A DNA stretch of 64,000 bases from assembly GCA_022478985.1 (NCBI GenBank), contig JAKSZP010012261.1:1-64000 (forward strand), in the 5' to 3' direction. A program made the position numbers and the translations under genes. This DNA is from Massospora cicadina. Lineage: Eukaryota > Entomophthoromycota > Entomophthoromycetes > Entomophthorales > Entomophthoraceae. Below, one piece after another: positions 52,335-62,530 of the stretch. The notes under the pieces were generated by a model. That model ran no database searches. It worked only from the letters and a program-made list of their open reading frames with translations, and was not told the origin of the DNA. Within the stretch, counting starts at the first letter, position 1. Every line of letters starts with the position of its first letter.

Positions 52335-53613
52335 TGTAAGTGTGGGGGAGTGCCCCGCTTCTTGGACTGGGTGGCGTTCCCATTACCTATAAAAATGGGT
52401 CTGAAAAGGATGGATGTCCCTTTCATCTTAAAGGGCAACCTCACCCATGCGGTAGACGAGCAATGGGTAACAGCTCTCCCTTTGAAGACCCTGCCACCTG
52501 TCCCTGAATTTACTTCCACCAAATTAGTATGGCAAATTGAGAGAATTTGCTCCAAAATATTTGAAAGAGACATCCCATGGAAAAAGGCCCTCATAAAGTC
52601 AATGGCAAAGAGCCCTAAAAATTAAGTTCTGAGAGCACTAAACCCTCAACATCAAATCCTGATGGGCGCATACATTCTTTAAATGGGCTGTCAATTATTG
52701 AATTCTTGGCAAATCTCACCAATGGCATCAGGCCATTAGGAAATGTTGTCAATGGTTTGAAACCTGCCCCAAAAATATTGGGAACAAAGACCAATGGACG
52801 TGTATCTTCTAAGAAGAATGTGCCTAATGTTGAATCTTCAGTGGAACTCACCAATGCATTGGGCCATCATCAAAAGTTGCCGCCAGCTCAGAACCTTCCC
52901 CATAAATATCAAAGTCTTCATTTAATGAATCCCACCTAGTCAAGCGGATGCTAAAGCAACTAAGTATGGGTGGGTTGGGCACCCCAAATCCATTCCTGAC
53001 ATCTTGGGACCTCCCCTACGTGGGTGGCCTTGGGAGGTTCCCATTGCCTGTCAGGTGAGATGCCATCCTCAATCGTCAGAACTGTGGCAAATCTGCAAGT
53101 CTGGCATCCATAGATGAACTAACAGCAACACGTCCCACTGCCACCAATTTCAAAGTCAGTTCAAATTATTTTGTTTCTTTCCTCTCACTCAAAGTTTTTT
53201 GGGTTAGGCGAATCTCAAGGGCCCTAATCCTGAGCTTTTCTAAGCTATTCCCCAAATCAATCATCTATTTAAGCAGTTGTTACACACTGAGAAAATTGTC
53301 AGCTGGTTTTTAATTTAAAATTTAATAAATTTTGTGACCCCCAAATCCAATTTTTACCTATGACAATTTAAATCCCCTTTCAATCTCACTTTTCCCAGCC
53401 AAAAACCATGGGTCCTGGGGCCATGACAGCCTGTTAAGTTGCTGGGCTGTTATTCATGATTATGGCTTAAAGGCGCTCTCTGGTTAATTCTCTAATAGAA
53501 CAATTCAACGTTGTACAAGCAGCAGCACCTTGGGCATTTGGGCTTGCATTTCTGGGTGTTTGTGCATCCAGACTGACAGGCCAGTCTAAGCTTTACTTGC
53601 CGCTTCCATGAAA
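52335..53613 (+). repeat. Element D 3' LTR
   Basis: 1279 bp from TGTAAGTGTGGGGGAGTG to CTTCCATGAAA. It carries the U3 peptide frame (52350-52625), the TATA-like TATTTAAGCAG near 53270, and the stopped hydrophobic frame at 53408. Colinear with both 5' LTR halves and with the solo LTR at 10593-11963. Confidence 0.9.
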
Positions 53614-54790
53614 AATATTATCTGTGGGTAATTACTGACAATGACCCCTATAATTACAGGCCTTGAGAACACCAATTTCTTTTTGTAACTGGCAACGTCA
53701 ATTGCTTCAATAGCTTCATTTTTGGGAGAGTGCATGGGTCAGTTGGGGTTTGGACCAGATAGATAAGCTAAATGTTTCAGATATTTGGTCGCAAAGGTTT
53801 CACCAGCAGCCACCCCTTTAGATATTGCTCCCAAAAATTTGAATCTATTTTTGCAAATGGAAGCTTCTCTTGCTCTTGTACCTTCCTTTCTGGGAGAACA
53901 TAAGGGTCAGCAGGGGCCTGGGGCTGATATTATTTAGATGTTTCAAATACTTATCTACAAAGGTTTCACCAGAATCAACCACTATAAATACCGCTCTCAG
54001 AAGGCCTAGTTTCTCGTTAAAAATGGGTGGCGTCTTCCAGTGCCACGCTTTTGCTCTTATGGAAACCTAAGTGGTGGCATGGTTAAGCTCTAAAGTTTTG
54101 ATTAAATTTACATTGATTAAATTACCCGTTCTGGAACTCCATTACCCAATACTATTAAACCCTTAGTGGAAGGGAGTATCACCATCTTGGTGATGGATAA
54201 TGGGGCACAGACAGATATCACGTTGGGTATGGTGTTTCTGGAACCTGAAAATGACATTTTTAGAGGGAATGTTATATATAATTATGAGCCAATTTTAATT
54301 TTTTGTGGAAGCTGTCCTGAGGAAATATCAGTATAATATATCACCCCTGAGGAATTCTTCGCTGAACCCCACCATTATTGGCCACACTCAGGAGGTAGAA
54401 AACATTTTGATAATAGAATATGGTGGTATGTATGCTAAAACAGAGAAAGTTACTGTGTATGTCCCATCAGTCATAAGAGTGGTGATCCATCTCACACCCT
54501 ATTTGATATAAAAAACACATCCTGGTGGCATTATTCTACATGGATCTGATCCTACCATGGGTTTGGTAGCGTCAAATGTATATAAAAATGCTTTCTGAAT
54601 ATTTTTTGCTTTCAACTACTCTTTCTTCCCCTTGAGGGAAGTTTAGGAAAACAATTTTAGTGGATACTAGGGCCTCAGAGAATTAAAAATCTGAACTTAA
54701 CTGACTACCTTGGGTTGCACTACTTACCTGGTGGTATAGTTAGGGCAGGTCTCAGGTTTTACCCTAGTATGGGTAAAGCCTCAACTTTAG
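53614..54790 (+). pseudogene. Element E internal region, right part (gag end and protease)
   Basis: After element D the B-like sequence continues. At 54385-54520 HTQEVENILIIEYGGMYAK and KVTVYVPSVIRVVIHLTPYL match B's block at 7960-8095. At 54655-54760 a protease remnant, ILVDT-like with a stop, followed by LTDYLGLHYLPGGIVRAG-like sequence, matches B 8237-8340. A 166-bp tandem duplication lies at 53685-54000. Confidence 0.65.
53685..54000. repeat. 166-bp tandem duplication in element E
   Basis: CAAAGGTTTCACCAG lies at 53792 and 53958. The bases before each copy (TTTCTGGGAGAACATAAGGG / TTTTTGGGAGAGTGCATGGG) and after each copy (CCACTATAAATACCGCTC / CCCTTTAGATATTGCTC) also match. Confidence 0.65.
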
Positions 54791-54814
54791 TAATATGATT
54801 GATTTTTATCAATC

Positions 54815-55165
54815 ATAATTTATATTATTATCAAAAATTTATTTATTTATTTATATTTAGTCAGGTCTACATCACGACTTAATTATATTAGGTTCAGATT
54901 TACAAAATAATAATTAAAAAGTATACTGAATTAATGACCTAACCAATTCAAGTTGGAAACTTACTGGAAATATTATGGTAAATTCATATTTTGATAAAAA
55001 TCAGCTAACCTCATCCTCAAACATGATTTTAAACCAACAGTGATGAATAGTATCTAAAAACCCCATTCCCATCTGATCCTATGTCCAATGATAGATTATT
55101 AACGGAAAATCATCGCTTACATCAATCCCAGATGATTAAACCTGTAAAACAGGGTTTGAGATGAA
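54815..55165. repeat. Dispersed repeat, family F, copy 1
   Basis: Homologous to 62185-62530 in the same orientation: TTTATATTTAGTCAGGTCTACA, AAGTTGGAAACTTACTGGAA, TAACCTCATC and GATTAAACCTGTAAAACAGGGTTTGAG recur there in order. The two copies flank LINE2 and could be LTRs of one element into which the LINE inserted. Confidence 0.7.
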
Positions 55166-56637
55166 CAGAAGTAAAAAATCCTGGTTGTGAGATATTAAGG
55201 AAATCACTTCAATGTCATGTACCTTTAAACCCTATAAAGCTTAACTTAATGTCCTTTTTAAGCACTTTTTTATTGGAACATTATATTCACTTTATTTTAT
55301 TAGTTAATAAAACTATTCTAATGACTAAAGTCTCAATCACCATGGAAATCTCCAAAGCCTTTCTTTAGTGAACTGCAACTCAAGTAACTCCTCTGGGCCA
55401 CAGTTTGGGAATGGTGCTCACTACATGAGCCTTTCACTTTTCATCAAGAGGAAATACCCTTAATGATAGATGAAAATCTGATTCTTCCAAGTTTCTCAGC
55501 CAAAACCTGCAGATGTTCTGGACCCTGACCTTAAGGTATATCTTCTAGGAATGGAAATAATGCAGTAGCTGTGGGGATTAATTAACAAATAGAACCTTTG
55601 AGGTTAAACCAGATAACTTTTTACTTCTTTGAACTCCCAGACAGCTTGAACCTATTCTTGACCTGCTAGAAATACCTTAAGAATTTAAAAGAGATGTTAT
55701 TGAGAAAATATGCCAGCATCATTAAGTAAAGAAATTTATGAATGCTATACTTTATTACTGGAATGAAGCACTATCTTAAAAGAAGATGTGGGATAATAGT
55801 AGAAGGCAAACATGTAATGATATCCCTATGGAGAATGACAATTGGTAATTACTAAATTTTTATGTACATGAAGAATATATGTTAAAATTCATGTTAAGTG
55901 TAAATGAATGCAAGAAGAAACTATCTAAGTTAATTCTTATCCTCTAAGATAAGGATAAACGTCAGCCTAAAGAAGTTACTTAAAGGAGGAAAGTGAGAAA
56001 GGAATTCAGTGTTTCTATGATCACAGTACACTGATTAAATCTGCTAGCCATACCATGATAAATAATTAAAAAAACTTAATTTTTATTGGTTCTTACCAAA
56101 ATCATGATATTTTGCTCAGATCAACAAAGCTGAGGGCTATCAAGACCTATTTCTATCCCTTTAGCATATTATCTATTTAAAATATTCTAATAACTATTTA
56201 CTTTTACTAAGAATATAAGTACTATTATCAGAAGATGGAGAAAAAACTCCTGACCTATCTTTAATGTTTTAAGATAGCTTTAAAAGGATTCTAATAAACT
56301 ACTCCCCAATTTTCAAATTTCTGAAACCTTCCAAATGAGTTGGAACATACTATTCAGAAAGAATTAACACAATTTGGAAACCCAGCTGTATCTCCTCCAC
56401 CTGCTGAAAACAGACTAGACATTTATGGCCTGCTAATTCAAATTGCATTAATCCAAGTTCAACTTAGATTATAAGATTGGTCACCCACCTGATTTGACTA
56501 TTAAGAATGGAGATAATTTTAATTATGTTCAATTTATACAATTTAATTAATTTCTAAGGACCACCTGAATTTATAGTTACTCATTTAAATCTAATCAATT
56601 AAGAAACTCTACCTGGAGATATGTTATATCCAGATGT
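55166..56637. other. AT-rich region, no gene recognised
   Basis: I see short frames with many stops and no motif. It may be the decayed interior of the F element. Confidence 0.4.
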
Positions 56638-56690
56638 GTGGTGGCTCCCCCTTCTGGGTTGGCCACCACTAGTGCTAAAAAACAGACATG
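56638..56690 (+). repeat. LINE 3' tail fragment with hairpin
   Basis: GTGGTGGCTCCCCCTTCTGG and the following ACCACTAGTGCTAAAAAA match the minus-strand 3' end of copy 1 of the ORF1-only LINE (37572-37625). GGTGGC and GCCACC can pair as a hairpin just before the A-run. It is likely a short 5'-truncated insertion. Confidence 0.55.
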
Positions 56691-56975
56691 TTGGATCCAC
56701 AAAAAACCAAACTCCAACTTTCATAGTGATGATTATGTCTTAAAATCAATTTTAAGACCAAACCATCCAATTTATTATCCAATTTCAATAATTTAGATAA
56801 TTTTCTGATCTAAATTAGATCTAAAACTAGAGAGTTTAACTAAGGATCTTTACTTTAAGGCTTAATTCACCTTTTTCAGAATTTGAATTTGAATTTTAAA
56901 TTTTTTAAAATTTTAAACTTTATTCAGGGAAGGCTAAGCATGGGATGGACACTTCCGATAAACACCAACTACCAA

Positions 56976-58087
56976 CTACCAAACCCCAAGAAAAACAAAA
57001 GGCACCCCAGAGGAGCTGAAGCTACCTCCTGCTGCCAGCAGGACTGCCAGTGGAAGGAAGAGGGGGAGTGACATGGGAGGCCTGGACCAAAACTGAACAT
57101 GAGTGAAGGATAGGTCCAACAAGAGGAAACAGATGGGGAACCAGGATGACATCAACTGGCATTGGTAGGATGGCAGGTGGCCAAACAACCAGCCTTGAAA
57201 GTGATCCGTGAGGTGAGAGTGGAAGTGACGCACAGCTTCAAGGAGGGTAAAAGTAATGCCATATAGTGCATCAAGGACAATGGTGTGGATCATCCATAGT
57301 GCTATTGCAACAATTAAGGCGTGGAGCAAAGGGTGGATAGGGGAGGTCTTGGAAAAGGCAAAGATGTTCTTAGACAGCCCTGAATGTCTGCTCACTCTCC
57401 TGGAAAATGAGGCGCATAACATCCTGCCAAACTGCCTGTGATGTCGGGCAATCTTCCAAGCAATAGACTAATGACCTGTATTGATAGCATACAATGCATG
57501 AAGATTGAGAGACATTGGACTGCTCGGCTGTGTGGTACACTTTTCTCACGCATCTCCACATTTGGGTGTGAATTTGGTGTTGTAAAAGAGGATGGTGTGT
57601 AACCGCCAAATGTCCTTCTGGGTCTCCAAAGAGTATGGGATGTTGATCTTGTCAAGGTAGCCCACACGGGCAATGAGGTGGGGACGTTGGGGTACCAGGT
57701 TGTTTAAAACGACTTGCCCATGGACTTCTTGTTTATAACAGGGAGTAGGGCGACCCCTCTAGGTGATGTGTCCACTGATGCTGATTCTCCACTCAGTGCT
57801 CTGCATGGAGAGGAGAATACGCTTGTGTGGGGCGGCATCCCATGTGGGCCCACAGCAGAGGGATGAGAAGCAAGATAGTTTAACAGGGTTTGGGGGTGGG
57901 TAGGATTGCTGAGGCTCAGGGCACGGGAGAAGTTATAGTGGGCTGCATGGGACCAGTTCTGGGCTGAGATCGTAGGGCTGGTGAGTGCGGCGAACCAGGT
58001 GCTAAGGATTTTGGCAGCATGGGCCTCAGAGTTGAGCAGGCCCATACCACCACTATGGCGAGGGCCAAACATGACATCCAGGTGCAC
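56976..58087 (-). pseudogene. LINE2 ORF2 C-terminal region
   Basis: Frames 57704-58087 (VMFGPRHSGGMGLLNSEAHA), 57392-57673 and 57370-57609 (CIVCYQYRSLVYCLEDCPTS, a worn C-x2-C...H/C-x4-C motif) and 56976-57422 (hydrophobic C-terminus ending FLPLAVLLAAGGSFSSS). The order equals LINE1 19943-18720. Several frame changes. Confidence 0.75.
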
Positions 58088-58180
58088 CGGTAATGGGCAG
58101 CCTAACTAAAGCCACCCTTGCAGAAGGGCGTATAATGACTCAAAGAAACAAGGTTAAAAAGTGATGGCGTGGTCCCCAAA

Positions 58181-59056
58181 CTAAACTTTAGAGAGGAGCA
58201 TAGAGTTGGCTAGCACTGCCCTACCTGTAAGTGAGGTGTGGTGGTCTTTGAGGGAAGCTATGTGTTTTGTAACGCTGTCTAGGATATGGGTTTCCATCAC
58301 CGTTGAGGCATACCCTCCTGCCTCCAGCCACACCCTCAAATGGCGGACAGGGCCAACGTTGAGGCGTGGCACAAAGGGGAGTACAAGCGGGGTGGAGTGG
58401 GGTGGGCAGGGCAAGTGACCTCATGAGCTAGTTGACGAGGCGGGTAGGAAACTGGGCTCTGGGGCCCAGAGGGCTTGATACTGACCAAGGAGAATAATTT
58501 TGGCTTTGGAGGCGTTGAGTGCAGCATTACTTACCCTGAAGTAAACCTGGATAGTATCTTCAAGCGCGCGTGCATCATGATTGTTAGACACCCCAACCAC
58601 ACAATCATCATCAAATGCAAACATCTTGACTGGTGTTTGGCCTTGCACATGGACACCAGTAAGGCGGGCATTCACAATTTAAAGAAGTGGGTCAAGGCTG
58701 AAGTTATACAAGAGTGGGCTTAAAGGGTTCCCTTGGCAGAGGCCCCTTTGAAGGCGGACTACATCCATGAGGAAGCCAGGGCCACGCACAGCCATTGTGG
58801 CGGATTCCGTTAGCAACATCACCCAATCAATGAAATGAAAGGGGAGGTGGAACTTGTGGAGGCAGGCTCTGAGGTAGTCCCAATTGACTCTATCATAGGC
58901 CTTCTGCTGGTCTAAAAACACAAGTGCTCCAGAGGCCGTGGATTGACATACATTGGCTATGGTGTGTATGTTATCCCAAATTGACCTTTTGGGGATGAAA
59001 CCAAATTGTTCAGGGGAAATGAGAGCAGAGGCTACAACCCCTAGACGGTTAGCCAT
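58181..59056 (-). pseudogene. LINE2 reverse transcriptase
   Basis: Frame 58679-59056: SPEQFGFIPKRSIWDNIHTI, ALVFLDQQKAYDRVNWDYLR and LQRGLCQGNPLSPLLYNFSL. Frame 58421-58675: VKMFAFDDDCVVGVSNNHDA, with F-D-D-D where F-A-D-D is usual, and NAALNASKAKIILLG. Frame 58181-58414 has the post-RT helices. The middle of the palm is retained but split across frames. Confidence 0.85.
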
Positions 59057-59460
59057 GATTTTAGTAAAATGTTTGTGTCTATGTTAGTGAGTGAAATGGG
59101 GCGCCAGTTTTCCAAGTCCAGCTTATCCCCTTTTTTGTACAATGTTATTGTGAAGGCCTCTTGCCCTCCAGGTAGAAGGCGCGTTTCCAGAAGGCATTAG
59201 TTCAGAGAGGCAAGCAGCAAGGAGGAAAAATCTTTGAAAAACTTCTTATAGAACTCATAAGGGGTGCTGTCCGGACCTGGGCATTTCCTGTATGGTGCAC
59301 CATGAATGGCGGACCAGAGTTCATCCCGAGTAATCAAATTCATTAACTCTGGGATTCAGGAAATGGTGCAGATATGTGCGCTTTTAAGGAAATCTTCCAT
59401 TTTGGATGGAGAAATTGGATTAAATTGATATAATTTTGATAATAATTTTGTATTTTAATC
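59057..59460 (-). pseudogene. LINE2 RT N-terminal part
   Basis: Minus-strand pieces include a G-P-D-S-T-P-Y-E-F-Y-K-like block near 59250-59290, the equivalent of GPDGIPFEVY in LINE1, and LENWRPISLTNID-like sequence near 59090-59130. Both are in broken frames. Confidence 0.65.
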
Positions 59461-59935
59461 GCCACTTTGGCCAGTGTATCCATGATGGAGTGGTCTGGCC
59501 TTCACAACTGTGTGCAGACCAAACTCTGGCATGGTGCGAAGAGTTTTGAAAAAAAAAGTAAGTGGAGCACGTATCACCTGCTGTTATATGCTTTGCTTTA
59601 TACTGAAAACAAACCCAATGCTTGTGTTGTCTTACCAATGCATTGAGGTGAGCAGACACTTCCACCCACTTGTGACCCCAAGCTGGGCTATAGCCTGCAG
59701 CGGGGACGTTAGACTCTGGGTGGTCCAACTCTGCCATTGTGTGCAAAATGACTGCTGAGGCAGCCCATGAGCAACGGGAGGAGAGATGGCGAGCCTGGCA
59801 GATTGTGTTTGCTTTGAAGGATGACTAGGTGGATATTAAGTCTACACATAATGGTGCGATAAACTCTGGAGCCAAGGTCACAGTTTTCACCCATGAGGAA
59901 AATCTTGGCAACGCGATCTTGGTGAGGTGGAGTTT

Positions 59936-60580
59936 TCACCATTTCAGCACTTGGGCCTCTGGACTAGAAAAACAGAAGGAAACTGATACCATCCTGTGGT
60001 CAGAGAAATCAATTTTTGTTGTGGTGAGGTGGGAATTTTGGGATTGAATTTTCAACGGCGTGAGAATAAGGTCAATGTGGGTCATGGACCTTAGCTGGCC
60101 ATTGTGCATGTGGGGGCAAGACATGTTAGTGAGTAGCGGAGCATGATGCAGCAGAGTATCATACAATCCTAGGGTGGCTTTGAGAATGTGAATTTCAACA
60201 TGCCCCTGTGGGGGTGTAGGCGATGAGGGCCAGTGGTCTGTGGTTGGGGTCAACCAGCAGTTCATGTCACTAACAACAAACAGGTTGGGGGGTAGCGGAA
60301 GGGAATTGATGGCTGAAAAGAATTTCTGAAAATATCGTGCATAGGTTGAGGAGTAAATGTTAATGACAGCGTGCACTTTGTCATCCAAAAAAGAGACTAC
60401 AAGGATGCGGCCATCAAGGTATGATTTTGATGAAATAAATTTAAAACTATGGTTCACATGAATAAGACCCACAGTGCATAGACCAAAATGAAATGGAAGG
60501 GAGGAGCATGGTAGCCCATGCTTCCTCTGCACCATGCGGACAGTGGGTTTCCTGAATGGCCAGGATGTCCACAGGTAAAT
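59936..60580 (-). pseudogene. LINE2 ORF2 endonuclease (APE type)
   Basis: The 199-codon frame holds LPPNLFVVSDMNCWLTPTTD, with a D-M-N-C where G-D-F-N is usual, HNGQLRSMTHIDLILTPLK and TTTKIDFSDHRMVSVSF, the S-D-H motif. Upstream, ILVVSFLDDKVHAVINIYSS is the typical central strand. The N-terminus continues in another frame near 60540. Confidence 0.75.
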
Positions 60581-60601
60581 TATTTTAAAAAACTCAGTTT
60601 T

Positions 60602-61800
60602 CTAGCCTGGGATGACGAGGCCTTGAGTCCAGCAATATTCAACGTCACTAAAGTAAAGGCTCCCCCCATCCACCTTAGGTGCGAGGGGAAGGGCATCCAT
60701 GCCCTTCAGCCTTCTCATTCTCAGCACATCGCTTCTTGGCTTTGTGGGTATTCTGTGCAATGGAGTATGGTTTAGTATGGGAAACTTTAGCTGTGGGGTT
60801 TGCATTAGCTTTTGCCTTCTGCTTTTTCCCCACTGTGGGACAAGTTTTTGGCATTGTGTGCAATTGCGGTGAACTATTGCATGAATTTGGAATCTTGGCA
60901 GGAATATTGTTGGGTGCTTTGGTCCCAATCAATGCTTGGGTGCATTGGTCGGATGAAACTGACTCACCCATTAGGATTTCATCTTGGGAGGCCCAATTGG
61001 CTTGGGTGTCCCAAATTGGTTGGTGGAGGAATTCATGAGCTGCTTCTGCTGTGAAAGTCTCAATGTCCTCCTGGAGCTGGGCTGGCAGGATTGTGGATGC
61101 GGTCTTGGCCACCTCCTTGGATACCGCCTTGAGTGCCAGCTTGGCCTTCTTACGCTCCTGTGAGGACATGGGTTTTACTTGTATGTAGCATCCTTACGCT
61201 CCCCACGGGAAGGCTGCATCAGTGTTCAATGCCAGTTCAAAGTGGGTGTCTGAACCGCACATTGCATCCAATATTATTTCATGTTGGGTAATTCACTCCT
61301 TGGTGGGACAGGTATGGGCCTTGTGGCCAAAAGCATGACAGAAAGTGCATATAGGAGGCGCGCTATCCATGGTGACCCTGAATGGGCAGTAGTCCTGCCC
61401 ATTGATTTTGATATATGTGGTATGTGGGATTTGGGTCAAATCTTCCACTATCCCTGCGGATGGGGTAAGAAAAGCAATCGCTTTGCCTGTGCACAGGTCA
61501 GGCATGAGCGTAAACTGCTGCATCTCAAAGGATCGGATTTCCTCATATTTGGCGATCTCAGCTTTCAGGTGGTGCTCTAGCACGGTGTGCTTGACTGTAG
61601 TAGGTAGGAAGTCAAATGTTACAAAAATTTGGTTCAATTTAGTACAGCGGCTGCGCTTCATATTGACTACCCATTGACCATCCAGGAGGTTGACTACTAC
61701 ACATGCTTTTAAGGCTTCATCTGCCACATCTTTAGTTTTGAATCCAAGATCCAGCCAACTGCATGGCATGGAGTGTGGTGTGATGTACACCACGTTTGGG
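60602..61800 (-). pseudogene. LINE2 ORF1 with zinc knuckle
   Basis: Frame 61293-61793: IFVTFDFLPTTVKHTVLEHH, KAIAFLTPSAGIVEDLTQIP and ICTFCHAFGHKAHTC, a perfect C-x2-C-x4-H-x4-C. Frame 60675-61169: a lysine- and alanine-rich tail (KAKANANPTAKVSHTKPY). The start resembles LINE1 ORF1 (VTFSNLPTTVDPESLRL) and the ORF1-only elements (MVVQFAGFPTHLPPKVLHQK), so the three ORF1 types are related. Confidence 0.75.
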
Positions 61801-61915
61801 AAATGTGTGTGTACATCCCCACAAAACTTCTTTAAAGTGCCATTTGTTGAATATCAAGAATCAAACGCACCCCTTGTCCCACCAATGATAGTGGTTGGGA
61901 GTGCGGCATATTGAT

Positions 61916-62184
61916 TAACTGGTTGCAATGTGCTTGCTAGGCCAAAATTTCCTGGGAAATGGTAACCGTCAGTTTTTTTTTCTTATTAATTTTATCTATT
62001 CCGCCAGACTCCCCAGGGCGTTTATTAAACTTGTTTGACGTGGGGCCTACACCTATGCCCTAAACTTTAATTGCCCAACTGCTCCCCGACATTGGGTGCA
62101 AGCTAATATCCTCAATGAGATTATCAAACTTTACCTATACTTGAGTTGAATTTGTTGCAAAAGTGTTTGCAATGAGAGAGAAAA
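61916..62184. other. Spacer between LINE2 and repeat F copy 2
   Basis: No gene or repeat recognised. Confidence 0.35.
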
Positions 62185-62530
62185 GTTTTTATATTATCAA
62201 CCACTTTATTATTTATATTTAATCAGGTCTACAACTTTAACTTACTATTATATTAGGTTCAAATCTACAGGATAAAAATTACTAAGTAACCCAAATTTAC
62301 AATATCTCCAATTTAAGTTGGAAACTGATTGGAACTTATTACGTTGAGGTCATATCTTGATTAGAATCAGATAACCTCATCGTTGGGCAATATTTCCGAA
62401 CCGCCTATTATGAAAAGTAATCAAGAAACTTTTTTCCATATGATCATATGTCTAATGATAAGTATTTATTGGAAAAGCATCTCTTATATAAATCTTATCT
62501 GGTTAAACCTGTAAAACGGGTGTTAAAAAT
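62185..62530. repeat. Dispersed repeat, family F, copy 2
   Basis: Direct-orientation match to 54815-55165: TTATATTTAATCAGGTCTACA, TTTAAGTTGGAAACTGATTG, GATAACCTCATC and GGTTAAACCTGTAAAACGGG. Confidence 0.7.

Larger units (their letters stand above)
45578..53613 (+). mobile_element. Element D: chromodomain Ty3/gypsy element, inserted in element E
   Basis: LTRs at 45578-48333 (enlarged by a LINE insert) and 52335-53613. The interior has protease, RT, RNase H, integrase and chromodomain remnants on the plus strand. Flanks AATTT and AATAT agree at four of five bases. It splits the older element E, whose gag and protease remains continue at 53614. RT has lost its catalytic aspartates and the integrase its first aspartate. 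A D-family solo LTR lies in element B at 10593-11963. Confidence 0.88.
56890..61915 (-). mobile_element. LINE2: decayed non-LTR retrotransposon
   Basis: On the minus strand ORF1 with a zinc knuckle, endonuclease, RT and a C-terminal zinc region are found in order, with many frame breaks. The 3' part ends CCTGAATAAAGTTTAAAATT. I did not find a target duplication, so the ends are approximate. The layout equals LINE1, and the proteins are clearly related but diverged. Confidence 0.85.

Noticed and set aside
54170..54300. ILVMDNGAQTDI as a second protease active site in element E
   Set aside because: It resembles D-x-G-A but lies about 450 bases before the real protease remnant (matched to element B), with no second retropepsin motif.
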